From Semisulcospira habei (taxonomy: Eukaryota; Mollusca; Gastropoda; Semisulcospiridae): a stretch of DNA of 64,000 bases. The notes under the pieces are model-generated. The model was not told the DNA's origin, did no database searches, and saw only the letters and a list, made by a program, of their open reading frames with translations. Of this stretch, positions 34,181 through 44,852 are shown one piece after another (positions within the stretch are counted from its first letter, which is position 1; each line of letters begins with the position of its first letter). The translations under genes and the position numbers were made by a program. The stretch is taken from assembly GCA_036245525.1 (NCBI GenBank), contig BTPG01000004.1:158974944-159038943 (forward strand), in the 5' to 3' direction.

Positions 34181-34615
34181 TTACTGCATGTAAAATGGGT
34201 CCAAAGGTTTTGGAACTGCTGGTAATGTGGAGACTTCTTCTTTTGTTTTTGGAGTGTTTGATTTTTTGGACACTGTTCGAGTGTTTGGTTTGTATTTTTT
34301 ATATAATTGGTAACCTACGTAACCAAATCCGACAACAAATCCAGCAACTATATATTTTGTTGTTTGAGGGTCAGGCTTAGTTGTTTGTCTCTCACTTTGA
34401 TGTGGGTGTGTCAGTCCCGATGGTCCTGATGGTGTTAATGGTTCTAACGGTCCTAATGGTGGGTCAGTTATATGAGCCTTTTCTGTTTGCGCTTGAATCT
34501 GTAATTTTTTCTGCCTATTCCATTCAACTAATCGTTTTCCTGCATCAACCCTGCCTGGACTTTTAACCTTAGTCACAGTTTGAACCTGTTGTAGAGTCAT
34601 CTTGTTCTCGTCCAT
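34181..34615 (-). CDS. Basic single-pass membrane protein, 144 aa (A)
   Basis: Starts at ATG 34615 (MDENKMTLQQVQ). Basic motif KVKSPGRVDAGKRLVEWNRQKK at about 16-37, low-complexity proline/glycine middle, one membrane helix (YIVAGFVVGFGYVGYQLY) and conserved end DPFYMQ. It overlaps the upstream gene by 47 bp in a different frame, the same arrangement as in copy B. It could be a core or membrane-linked virion protein, but that is a guess from layout. Confidence 0.75.
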   Translation of the reverse strand: MDENKMTLQQVQTVTKVKSPGRVDAGKRLVEWNRQKKLQIQAQTEKAHITDPPLGPLEPLTPSGPSGLTHPHQSERQTTKPDPQTTKYIVAGFVVGFGYVGYQLYKKYKPNTRTVSKKSNTPKTKEEVSTLPAVPKPLDPFYMQ

Positions 34616-35084
34616 TTGATCCTTCTTTTTCTTTCTCTATAAAATTTATTTTTGAAAAATCAATGTAACTTCCAGTAACTAGCAAAGTTACCACAGGTGC
34701 AAGGTAATTTCCAAACTTATAAAACATATGGCATGCTAATTTACCAATCGAACTAGAAACTATGGGGTTGCTTTCAAGGTCATGCGAAAGGTTGTCACTA
34801 TCAATAGGTAAAAAGTGACTCACTGCTTTTGTATATAGGTATATTAAAGACCTGCTTAAATCGCGTGTCATTATTGAAGCAATGTGATTTTCATATTTTG
34901 AATGAAGTTTGATTAGCTCATCAGCGGAAAAAGATTCAATGTCTTCTGTTATGTATTGTTTACCAAGAAAAGCTTTTGATTTGCCTGAAACAATCACAGA
35001 CAAAAGCTGTTGCTTTTTGGAGTCTAAGTTTTTGTTTTCTATAGCATTGATATCACTTAAAAGGAGTAATTCGTCTTGATTCAT
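34569..35084 (-). CDS. Conserved Polinton protein, 171 aa (A)
   Basis: The start is ATG 35084 (MNQDELLLLSDINAI), on a TTATAAAATG leader close to the right inverted repeat, so it is the first gene read from that end. Helix-rich (LIKLHSKYENHIASIMTRDLS), a conserved SHFLPIDSDNLSHDLESNP, and a hydrophobic segment (FGNYLAPVVTLLVTGSY) near residue 130-146. Copy B has a frame shift near its start. Recognisable as a recurring Polinton gene, function not known to me. Confidence 0.8.
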   Translation of the reverse strand: MNQDELLLLSDINAIENKNLDSKKQQLLSVIVSGKSKAFLGKQYITEDIESFSADELIKLHSKYENHIASIMTRDLSRSLIYLYTKAVSHFLPIDSDNLSHDLESNPIVSSSIGKLACHMFYKFGNYLAPVVTLLVTGSYIDFSKINFIEKEKEGSNGREQDDSTTGSNCD

Positions 35085-35108
35085 TTTATAATGTAATATA
35101 ATAATTTT

Positions 35109-35352
35109 GCTTAAAAAAGTCAATGACAGCATTAATAATTTAGGTTGGGTGGGGTATCTGCCTTAATACTCGCGGGTTGGTAGCTGATCAAAAAACGTAG
35201 CTTGAATGATTTCTGGAGTGGAACTAAAATGGCTAGGTAATAAAGGTATTGGGTGTATTGGGTGGAGTGGGTTTGTCTAAATGGCTAGTTGATTAGAATA
35301 AATGTATTGATTGGGGGAGGGGTGCCTATCAACTGTCCACTTTACTATCTCT
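35109..35352. repeat. Right terminal inverted repeat of Maverick A
   Basis: Inverted match of 19147-19390. Ends in ACTATCTCT, the complement of the AGAGATAG tip. Followed by CAGGCA. Confidence 0.94.
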
Positions 35353-35358
35353 CAGGCA
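35353..35358. repeat. 6-bp target duplication of Maverick A (right)
   Basis: CAGGCA, identical to 19141-19146, and part of PolB of Maverick B. Confidence 0.95.
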
Positions 35359-37953
35359 TTGTTCATAAGCGTAAAGAAGTCTTTGTCAAATGCAGTGTTA
35401 CCATCCCTGGCACGCAATGCTGTGTTCTTCATTATGTAATCCTTCAAGAAAGCACTTTGATCAAATTGAATACCTCTGTGTACTTTCTTTAGTACTAACC
35501 CGTGTCTGATGTAAAACTGCAGCAATCGATAGTGACACACGTATTTGAATTTGTCATTCAGATTTGGCACAAGTTTGGTGTCTTCTTTTTTCCCCGTCAT
35601 ACTCATTTTCTCAACAGCCAATGGATAATCATTGTGGTAATCATGTAGATGGTGTGGGTACTCTAGGTCTACTTCAAAAATCCAACCCTTCGCATCGTTT
35701 TGGTCATGATTCATAATATTGTTTGATATGTCTTTTATGTCACACTGTGACAAATCATGCAGACAAAAGTTTTTCAAGGGCAATAATTCACACATCGCCC
35801 AGCCATACAAATTGTTCGCGTCCACGTACATAATGAATGACCTTGACCCCTCGGGGTCAAAGTCCGGGTCGTCCAGATATTTATTATTTGCTTTTGCATA
35901 ATTGTTTGCTGCAATACTAATGCCTCCTCTCAATCCGCGTTCCACCATTTCACCCATCATACGATCAGACAACAGATCTATAAATATCTTACTGGATTTT
36001 AAAAATGCATCCCATGTCATGCCAGGACTAGTTGTGTAGCAAGCTGGGTCAAGACTGTAGTGTAATAGACCCTTTTCACGGTAACTTTCAAATACGTCTG
36101 CTAGCAAACAAACGTCAGCCTTTAAGTACTGGTCATGGTAGTCACCAATTGTGTGACACCCTAGTTTATCCCATGCATCAAGTGCGTGCTGGTAATCAGA
36201 GTCAGAAATACCTTTTCCATTAGTGTGGAATAAAATTTCTCTTTTGGTGGCAGTCTTCTTTCCTCAAACACAACCCAGTCACTGATGTACTCGTACAGAT
36301 ACACTCCTTTCTTAATCAAGTCTGGCTCAAAATATTTACTTGTTATTGGAAACGATGTCAGTCCATCTGCCAGACTAGCAAGACCTAAAGACAAATGTTG
36401 CATGGAGTCATAAAACACTAATTTGTTGTCCAGTCTAAAAGTCAAATATTTTTCAGTTGTCTGTGCAATGCAACTAATTTTTTTGTAAGACTCATCCACA
36501 GCCTGCATGATAATGTGTGAATCATACCCCTTTAGATTGTGAAAAAAGATTGGTAACTTATATGTCTTAGGATCTATTTTTAATAATAAATTACACTTGT
36601 TATGTGCAGCACCTCTGTAACATCCAGTTATGTGATCATGGTCACGAACTTTATCACCCTGTAGGTGTTTTTCACAAATCCAACATGTCACAGCTGTATC
36701 AAAATTTATTTTATCTTCTTCTGTCATCATCACAGGCATCTGATTGTTTTTCAGATAATGTACTACCTAACTATACAGTTGTCTCATTTCTGTTAAAAAC
36801 AGACATGCTGCATTTTCCCCTCTGTAGATAACAGGCTCAGTATGCTGTCCGTCTGACTTAACAAGAATATAACCAAAAGAACACACCACTTGATCACTCA
36901 ATTTTACTGTCTTTGGTAATGACTCTGGAACAGGACCCTCATATGTACAACCAGTGATTCAAAATCAGCATACACAACAAATGGCAACTTTTGCTGATTC
37001 CCATAGTTCTTAACATATACTTGACTACCAGGCTCTGGATACTTAAGTATTGTTTGTATGTCATCAGCTGACCTACAGTGCAAAACATGTCTATGTGCTA
37101 CTTCAATAGAGGAAAATCTTTGTAAACATCTTTTACACACTTCCTGTTTTCTACCATATTTTGACACATGATTATGAATTAGTCGTGACATACTTCTGAT
37201 AATTGTGTAGTGATCACCAATTAATAACATGTCAACATGTTTATCTTCTGGCTGTCCATAGGTTGGGGCAAGTGGTGATACTCTAATGGGTTGTAACTTG
37301 TCAACAGACTCATTATCCCACACAAACACATTTACAGATATCCGAGGATTTAGTTTTTCAAACAAGTCTATGTCTTCTACCTTAACAGGGAAATCAATAC
37401 CACTGAAATTAAGTTCGTTTACAAATTTAGTGTACTTAGATACGCGATCAGGTCTTGTTTTTACAAAGTGCAGTTTAGCAAGCACACACCACATGAAACA
37501 GAAATTATCATTGTTCTGTATATTAACGACAGCCTTTTTGTTTGCAACCTCAGTTGGCAGTGGTATCCATGATTTACCTAATATAGGATGATATCTTGAC
37601 TGTTTCAATTGTAGTTCATGTACATGACCTTCATGCCAACCAGACCCCTTCATTTTTGCTCTGTCAATTGCTTCGAGAAAGTCAGGCAATAGTCTTTGTC
37701 TAAACACGTTTTCTAGTTCTCTTTTTGTGTTAATTGTGTGTTGTCTTGTCGATATATACGATACAATCACTTCACCGTCTACTCTAGTAAATTCTATTTT
37801 TGCAACAACTTGAATCTTTACACTGCCTGTAAGAAGATTATCTTGTATGACAGAAAAAGAGTTTTCTATCGATTCATAGACATTATTACTATTGGATATA
37901 GGCAAGTCTGTTGTGTGAAACACGTTTCTTAAACCTTGAGCATTGTCCGTCAT
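35353..37953 (-). pseudogene. POLB: PolB of Maverick B, N-terminal two-thirds
   Basis: Starts at ATG 37953 (MTDNAQGLRNVFHTTDL) on a GGACAAATAAAAATG leader. It includes the intact zinc-type element CKRCLQRFSSIEVAHRHVLHC, missing in copy A, then ExoI YADFES, the CWICEKHLQGDKVRDHDHI insert, ExoII, ExoIII, palm motif A YVDANNLYGWAM, and ends at DFFTLMNNA where Maverick A is inserted. Frame shifts near 36945 (one base lost), 36760 and 36220. The gene continues at 19083-19146 and 13292-14105. It spans about 24.6 kb of the window, although the gene was once about 3.8 kb. Confidence 0.9.
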
Positions 37954-37987
37954 TTTTATTTGTCCAACAAAATAATAATAGAAAAAA

Positions 37988-38329
37988 TTACACCTTATGT
38001 AATACCACTTTATTGACTGTAACACTGTTAATAAAAACATTTAGTTTACGTAATTGTTGAAATATTTGTTCACAAAGTATCTCAAACCAGTCCTGGCAGT
38101 TGTTATTTTTAACTCTTAAGGTGGGTGTCCTAAAATCAACTGTTAAACACTCCACATCCGCTTGCACTGGATGCTCATCAACATAATCCAAAGACACATT
38201 ATATGACAAATATATTGCTGTTGGCACTGAGAGGTTTATGTCAGGCTGTTTGGGAGGTGTTCTTATCTGAGTAAAGTGCACAACATCTTTGAAGCAGTCT
38301 GTGATATCAATGGTTTGTCCGTCCGTCAT
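37988..38329 (-). CDS. Small unassigned protein between ATPase and PolB (B)
   Basis: 113 residues from ATG 38329 (MTDGQTIDITDCFKD) on a TTGTCCATAAAAAATG leader. Open to 37988, ending VNKVVLHKV, like the IQ-ending homologue in copy A (28374-28709). Same length, start and C-terminal pattern, but only about 35-40 percent identical by eye, the least conserved pair in the two elements. Role unknown. Confidence 0.7.
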   Translation of the reverse strand: MTDGQTIDITDCFKDVVHFTQIRTPPKQPDINLSVPTAIYLSYNVSLDYVDEHPVQADVECLTVDFRTPTLRVKNNNCQDWFEILCEQIFQQLRKLNVFINSVTVNKVVLHKV

Positions 38330-38356
38330 TTTTTATGGACAAAACAAAAGTATAAA

Positions 38357-38964
38357 TTAATTTACTAACCCATACCCTGTGGGCTGATCTGTCTTTAAGA
38401 TAAGCTTTAGATGCTTAGTTGATTTCAGTTTATTTTTCACAATGTCTCGTTCTTGCTTATAGGGTATGACATCGTTCTCTCTGAGACAGTCTTCAAAGCT
38501 GTCACGATCTTTACAGTAAAACAAACAGATAAACTTTAACTGTTCTCGATAATCTTTCAGTACAGCATTATATTTTTGAGTGAGAATCCATACACTTATG
38601 TTTGCGTGTCTGCCACTAAAAGTCAGTTCTGCTAGAGTGTTTCTTTTCTTGACAATGTCTTTCTCTGCAGAACAGTCATCAACAATAAACAAAGTTGACT
38701 GTCCTTCAAATTGCTTGTAAAAATACAGCAGGTAGTCATTCAGTTTTTTCTCAGGATCGACTAAGTAAATGTTGCTGTCAGACCAAATGTATAAACGGTT
38801 GTGATAAGCTTTGTTGTGTTTGATAGTAGGACAGAATATCACAATGTTTTCGAAATGATATATATATATCTTGTTTGTAATAGGTCAAGTACAAATTCAG
38901 TTTTCCCACAGCCAGTGGCACCACAAAACAAACCACAGTGTGGATCGAGTGTCATCAAGTTCAT
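38357..38964 (-). pseudogene. ATP: Packaging ATPase of Maverick B, frame-shifted
   Basis: Starts at ATG 38964 (MNLMTLDPHCGLF) with Walker A GATGCGKT intact. About 35 codons in, an AT-dinucleotide run (about 38863-38872) is two bases longer than the same place in copy A and shifts the frame. The rest, with Walker B LFIVDDCSAEKD, is open in the new frame to 38357. A slipped microsatellite is the likely cause. Otherwise closely matches copy A. Confidence 0.87.
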
Positions 38965-38982
38965 TTTAATACAGAATATAAT

Positions 38983-40273
38983 TTAATACAAGTGTCCACT
39001 TAGTCTACTGTCTTGAATCCAACTGTCAGTTGTGCATCATAAATCAGATACAAATAAATATTTATTGCTCCTCCTGTTTCAGTCTTTTTTTGTATCTGAA
39101 TTGTAATCCCGTCACTGCCGTTTTCAACAGTACGACCTGACCCATGTAAAAAGTCATCATCTGTACTGCGAAGGTCTAACCAAAGTGCATATTTTTCTGT
39201 CAGGTATTGACCAATTCTTACGTCATATAGATGTAAATCTTTACACGCCATGTTTGCTGGTTTTTCTCTAAGTCTCCCACCCGCCCATTTTGTGATCTCG
39301 TCATAGTGTTGATAAGGCAGCATACCCGAAGCATACACTTGATTAGGACGTCCCTCAATCGTACAGGATAAATGTGTAATCTTTGGATTGTAAAACTTTT
39401 CTGAATCTCGTTGGAATGGATTTTTTGGTTCAATAAGCAACATCAGTATACCTTTTAGTGACCTGGCAGGTGTGTTAAGGTTTATGTTCCACATTGTATC
39501 GCCCTTGTCTTTGGGTATTGTACTGTGTCTTATCACGCAGTCATAATAAATTGGAAGTCTTGACTGATATTGATTTTGAATTAGTCTGGCAAGTTCAGTG
39601 TGTGTGACAATTTCGTATTCCAAAGAAATGTTTGAGATCTTGTATGTTGCGTCTATGTCAGTTGTTTTGATAACTTTTGCACAGTCATTAAAAGTTAGTT
39701 CAAAACTTAAACGGTCATTCAGTGCTCCTTGGTAATAAGGTAAATGTGTTGTGAGGATTTCAAATTCAAGTGGAATGTAAAATCTATTACCGTATGTATC
39801 TGCTAATATAACGTCCTCAATTGCAGATGTTGATTTGATTTGTCTGTTGCATTGATTCTAAGTTTAGCAACGTTGGCAGACTGTATGCCTTGATAAATAC
39901 GATCCTCTCGTTCTTGTCGTGTGAGCCAAATGTCTTTGTAGCAGTAGAACACATCAGCATCATCAAGACTAAACACTTCCTGTCCTTCAAGTTTTACTTT
40001 AATAGTTCTAATAATTGCTCTGCCAAGATTGTCAACTAGTGTTCTGTTTGCATCTGATTCTGATGAAAGTTCAATATTAAATGCTAGGTGTGCAGTGCCA
40101 GGAACAATAACGTCATTGGGACCTAGGTTTGGAAACTTGACTGTAAGTGTTTGGTTCTGGTCTATGGTACTAGGATTGTTTGTGATGATGATTGATTGCC
40201 TAATGCCCTTAACACCAAGAGGCTCACGTAGTTTTCTATATGGGTCCAACTTTGATCCGTAGGACTGTGTCAT
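38983..40273 (-). pseudogene. MCP: Major capsid protein of Maverick B, frame-shifted
   Basis: Starts at ATG 40273 (MTQSYGSKLDPYRKLREPL), with the TTGCATAATAAAATG leader. Open through the FYCYKDIWLTRQEREDRIYQG signature. A small insertion near 39835-39850 (an AAATC repeat) shifts the frame, leading to a stop at 39803. The rest, from FEILTTHLPYY through IEGRPNQVYASGMLPYQHYDE, is readable in the second frame, with another shift near the C-terminus (39005). Double jelly-roll capsid family, as copy A. Confidence 0.87.
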
Positions 40274-40314
40274 TTTATTATGCAAAAATCAAAAATATTA
40301 AATTAATAAAAACA

Positions 40315-41531
40315 ATGGCGACGGGAGGATTTAATCGTGATGATATTGAAATGGATGTCATGGATGACTATGATACCAGTGCTACAGATATCACAGATAT
40401 GTCTGGTACAAGAAATACTTACAGTTTACATCATGAACTTTTACAAAGCAAAGTGAACTCGTTTTATGATCATGTTGGTGACCGCCCAGACAACATAGAT
40501 CCTAATCAGTTTGAACTTGATGGCAAGGGTCATTTATATTTAAATACTGTCGACAGAGGCAAAGTGTATCTAACACATAAAAACAATCCTGCTAAGTTTA
40601 GATCTTTAAGTACAATTAAAGGAGAAGTCGGTGGTGAGGCAGCACTGCAGCGTTACCTTGGTGTTGGTACTAGTAAAACGTTGACACCGAGACTTGCTAC
40701 TGCACTCCATGACACGCAAACAAGATTAGCAACAGGACAAGAAATTGAAATGACTGAGGTAAAAAGACTGCCAGAAATAGCAAACACGGTGATACAAGAA
40801 ACTTCATTTACTATGAAGTAATGAAAACAATAGATGACCCGCCTTTGTCAATGCGGGAGATAAAGGGTTTGGATAAAACACTGCAGACAATCAGAGGTGA
40901 GATGGTAAATAATGTAGCAAAACTGGGTGAGCTTGATAATCAAATAGAAAGAGAAAAAGAAAAACTGGCAACTGCAGATGAGGAGAATCTTGACACAGAA
41001 GTAAAACAAAGAATACAACACAGATTAAATGATTTGTATATAGAAAGATCAGGACGGTTAGAAGCGATTAATATTGGAAGAGAAAACTGAAAACACATGT
41101 CAACAGGATTAGAGAAACTATTCAGAAAATATTTCACGAAGACACAACATTGGCAGAGAGATTGAAAACACTTTTCAGAGAGTATTACAATTGCGAGTTT
41201 AATTACTGCTCTTGGATTTATTATCAGTACTGTAGTGTTGGCTGTCTCTGGGGGTGGTTCTGGTCCTGCACCTCCAACTCCACCGGTTCCGTCAGACCCA
41301 AAAGATTTACAGTCATGGGTAAAAAAACAACTAACACATATATCAGACTTGCTTAAAAAATTGGCTGTGAAAGCAATGGACGCGTTGCCTGGCATAATTG
41401 GCACAGCTGTCAGTTGGCTTATTACTACAGCGGCAAAGGTAGTAGGATTTATGGCAGAACATGTATGGGTCTTTCTGGTTACAGTAGGAGGGTTGATGGT
41501 GGGTTATTTAATGAAACAGATAAAGAAGTAA
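40315..41531 (+). pseudogene. Large coiled-coil membrane protein of Maverick B, broken
   Basis: Starts at ATG 40315 (MATGGFNRDDIEMDVMDDYD), giving the true start lost in copy A. Breaks: a shift near 40815 after ETSFT, another near 41085 inside the coiled coil after NIGRE, and one near 41180. The downstream membrane segments (DALPGIIGTAVSWLITT; VWVFLVTVGGLMVGYL) are open to 41531. The sequence overlaps the convergent 41508 gene by 24 bp, as in A. Confidence 0.75.
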
Positions 41532-42763
41532 TATACCTAATCCAGTGAGGCCTATTACCAATGCAGTTCTCTCTGACTCATGTGTGTCAGGGGATGGTGA
41601 TGGATCCGGGGCTGACTGTACTGGTTGTATGGGTGCTGGTGTTGGGGCCGGGGGTGTTACCGGAGGTGTCTGTAATAATTTTAATGTCTGTACATGTGTG
41701 GTTGTTGCTCCCAAGTTTACAGATTGATTGAGTCCTAATTTCTGATCAACACCAGCGACAATGATTTCATTATTATAATTTGTTATTGTCCCCATTTGTA
41801 ATTGTAGGTCTGATGGTAGCATGTATAACCCGATGCCAACTACAAAGTCAACTTTTGATCTGGCATATCTGAGGACGTCTTGATAGCTTTGTATGCTTGA
41901 TGGGAGATCTACTGTTGAATTAATTGAATCTTCAAGGTTTGCCAGAAACTGTTTTTGTGCCTCAAATTTACCACTCCCGTTTAAAATATTTGATTTTGTT
42001 AATGATTGTGCACCTAGTAAAACCATACATATGTTCTGATAGACTCATTTACGCGCTCGACTCCTCCTTGAGTAAACCCGTCACTCTTGTCTAAGATAAA
42101 TGTGGTCCAGGCATTAGACTGTTTCTGTTCTATTGAACCTAACCAGACTTCAGATTTTGATGAGAATGAAGTGTAACCAGGGTAGTAATCTTGTGGGTAT
42201 TGTCTGTGGCTCATAGCATAATACAATGTACCCATGCCTTTGTGATCATCAAGTTTTTGTGTGAAGTCATACTTTGTACTAATGTTAAACTCATTACAGA
42301 TGCGTTCAAACGCTTTCATATCCATGGGGTTGTTATACCTGTTGAAACTGGATTCAGTGGGTAGTGGTGTATGCAGTTCTGACAGTATTCTTCTTAATTG
42401 GTAATACGTGTGGAAACGATACACAGACCTAATCAGTTTGTTTGAGTGATTCAGATGGTCTGTAAATGAAACACTGCACCCTGTAGTAGAACACAGTATA
42501 GCAAAGTTAAGTTGGTTTTGAAACATCTGTAGTGGTCTTGATGTCCACTTTCTTGCAGTAGCATCATCTGTTATTGGAGGGTTTAGGTAATGGTCAAAGG
42601 GGTTGGGTACTTTCACTTGAAATAAATCTTGTTCTGTCATGGCTATATCGAGTTGATTTAGTTGAATTATTTTCTGTTCATAAGTTGGTGCGACATTATA
42701 TTTGGCATCTATATTAAATTGAAATGCGTTTGTTGTGGTAATGGTTGGCGATTTAAATTCCAT
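41508..42763 (-). pseudogene. Tail-anchored protein of Maverick B, one frame shift
   Basis: Starts at ATG 42763 (MEFKSPTITTTNAFQFNID). Open, including the TARKWTSRPLQ segment whose tryptophan is a stop in copy A, up to TYVWFY, where a shift near 42015-42025 ends the frame. The rest (LLGAQSLTKSNILNGSGKFE through ALVIGLTGLGILLLYLFH) is open to 41508. So A and B carry different single lesions in the same gene. Confidence 0.75.
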
Positions 42764-43238
42764 CCTTCTTTTTTTATGAGATAATAAAAATATTTATTAC
42801 CTTAACAAATTTTGACACAAGCAAACCAGTGTGGTTAACTAATGGGATTGATAATCGTAATGGTAGCAAGGCTGTAGCTATCCATGAAATGTGTTACACT
42901 GTAAAGTGGTTTAATGTAACAGATGATAATTATTTTGTATATGGAACTCTTGATGGTGGAAAGAAGAGTGATGCTTTACGATCTGGGTATTATGACTTTT
43001 GTACTTTAGCTGAATGGTTTCAAAATGAATTTAAAATAAAAGCAACTATAAATCAAGCTAACCTACTTGTTACATTGGAATTTCCGAAAGGTAGTCAGTA
43101 TTCATTATCAGATAGGCTTGTAAGACTACTTGGTTTTTTAGGCCAAGTAATAATACATCCAGATGAGGATTGGTCATTATCAGACGAAGGTCTATTGAAA
43201 CCAAATAAACAAAAATAAGTAATTGGAAGATATCCTGT

Positions 43239-43263
43239 TCATTTGTCAGTACACACAGTATTT
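43239..43263. repeat. 25-bp target duplication of the inserted LINE (left)
   Basis: The 25 bases 43239-43263 (starting TCATTTGTCAGTACACACAG) are repeated exactly at 44598-44622. Long for a LINE duplication, but exact. Confidence 0.9.
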
Positions 43264-44597
43264 CATCATCATCAGTCCCTTGCCCGAACTGGGCATTGGG
43301 GGGACTGAAAGGCAGCAGCAACAGACAGTGCTCTCCACTGAGTTCTATTTTGGGTGGTGGCAAGCAAGTCTGGCATCTCGAGTTCGGTCCATTCTTTTAT
43401 GTTTGTGACCCAACTCTTTCTCTGACGACCTCGCCGACGACTTCCTTCGAGAGTGCCTTGGAGGATAGTCTTGGACAAGGTGTTGTGTCAGGTCACGTGG
43501 CCAAACCAAGCAAGCTTGCGCCGTTTCACGGTTGCCAGAAGGGGTTCATGTGGGCCCATCAGGGAAGTGACGATGCTCCGTACATATTCATTGGTCTTGT
43601 GCTCGTGGTACGAGATGCGGAGCAACTTCCTCAGGCACTTGTTCTCAAAGGCCTGGATTTTCTTTTCTGAGTCTGCAAGCAGTGTCCAAGTCTCACAGCC
43701 GTAGAGTAGAATAGACACTACGAGGGACTTGTAAAGCCTGTACTTGATAGTGAAGTTGATGGAGTTACTTCGCCATATCCTGTCCAACCTGGCCATTGCG
43801 GATGTTGCTGTACCTATCCTGATACGGATCTCTGCTATGCAACTACCGTCTTTGGACAGGGTGGCTCCCAAGTACTTGAAGCTATTGACCTCTTCTAGCT
43901 TCTGGCCGTTCATGTGAATGTTGCTGCTGCTGTCGCTTGTGGTGTTGATCATCACTTTGCTTTTATCCGTACTGATCTCCATGCCATAAGACCCTGCGCT
44001 ACTTGAAAGTTTGTCTGTAAGGTTTTGAAGCTCACTATTGCTGCCTGCCATGAGGTCAATGTCGTCTGCGAATCGAAGATTGCACAGGGATCTGCCACCA
44101 ATAGAGATTGAAGTATGGTGGTCGTGGAGGGTTTCCTGCATGATCTTCTCCAGGAATATGTTGAAAAGGACAGGAGAGAGCAGGCATCCTTGACAGACAC
44201 CGATCGTCGTCCTGAAGAACTCGTCTGACTGATTGTTAAGTAGAACCGCGCTGCAGGCGTTCTTGTAAAGCGCTTCTATCATTTGGATCAGTCCCTCCTC
44301 TATGTTGAACGATCTCATGACTTGCCAGAGTCCGTTGTGCCAGACGCGATTAAATGCTTTCCTGAAATCAATGAAGTTGTGGTAGAGTTCGCGCTGATGC
44401 TGCAGATGTTTCTCAATCAGGACGCGGCAGTTGAAAATCTGCTCTACAGTGCTTCTTCCAACTCTGAAGCCAGCCTGTTCTTCTGCCAGCAGTTCCTCGG
44501 CGAAAGTTTTGAGGCGGTTGAGAATGATTCTAAGCATTAATTTGCTAGGGTGACTTATCAGACTGATAGTTCTGTAGTTCTGGCACTGTTTCAGGTT
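43264..44597 (-). mobile_element. 5'-truncated RTE-like LINE in the penton gene of Maverick B
   Basis: 1,334 bp between exact 25-bp duplications. Minus strand; the 3' end is at the left with a short (GAT)n tail. It holds only the C-terminal two-thirds of the reverse transcriptase. The 5' end at 44597 falls in the NYRTISLIS region, so it was born truncated by incomplete reverse transcription. Confidence 0.9.
43272..44597 (-). pseudogene. RTE-like reverse transcriptase fragment, still open
   Basis: A frame of about 440 codons without a stop: NYRTISLISHPSKLMLRII, EEQAGFRVGRSTVEQIFNCR, palm YHNFIDFRKAFNRVWHNGL, GVCQGCLLSPVLFNIFLEK, catalytic NLRFADDIDLMAGS, the YLGATLSKDGSCIAEI thumb, LLYGCETWTLL, and a basic tail GSRRRGRQRKSWVTNIKEW. 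Because the frame is undamaged the insertion may be fairly recent, more recent than the lesions in the surrounding Maverick genes. It lacks endonuclease and 5' sequence so cannot move itself. Confidence 0.85.
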
Positions 44598-44622
44598 TCA
44601 TTTGTCAGTACACACAGTATTT
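44598..44622. repeat. 25-bp target duplication of the inserted LINE (right)
   Basis: Second copy of 43239-43263. Confidence 0.9.
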
Positions 44623-44852
44623 AATGTTCATTTAAATGAACTAAACACAACTGAAAATGTACACAATGGAAAGCCTGCTCCTTATTGTGAAAGTGTGGTT
44701 GCTAGATTTCCTTATTTACAATTTAAGAAATTAGGTTCTAGTTTCTTTGAGACACTGTGTATATCTGTAACTAATCAAGATAACAAACCAGTTGTTATGC
44801 ATGATTTTTGTGTTGTGTTAGAAGTTAAATAATTTTATTTTTGTTTATAAAA

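Larger units (their letters stand above)
19147..35352 (+). mobile_element. Maverick/Polinton A, complete, nested in Maverick B
   Basis: A 16,206-bp element with 244-bp inverted ends (tip AGAGATAG) and an exact 6-bp target duplication, the size expected for Polintons. It carries 14 genes in the same order as copy B: virion-type genes on the left, polymerase convergent with integrase on the right. Intact frames include integrase, major capsid protein, ATPase, penton-like protein and five smaller ones. Broken are the polymerase (SINE plus a one-base deletion), the 289-aa-type gene, the tail-anchored gene and the coiled-coil gene at 33474; the large membrane protein lacks its start codon. It is younger than B, because it sits inside it. 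Confidence 0.96.
42790..44832 (+). pseudogene. Penton-like minor capsid protein of Maverick B, split by a LINE
   Basis: The first codon is ATA (42790) where copy A has ATG, so the start is lost. FITLTNFDTSKPVWLTNGID and GYYDFCTLAEWFQNEF follow, then a TAA at 43216-43218. The frame is then cut at 43263 by a LINE. The end (LNTTENVHNGKPAPYCESVV; DNKPVVMHDFCVVLEVK) lies at 44623-44832, lacking a few residues seen in copy A. Single jelly-roll family. Confidence 0.75.
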
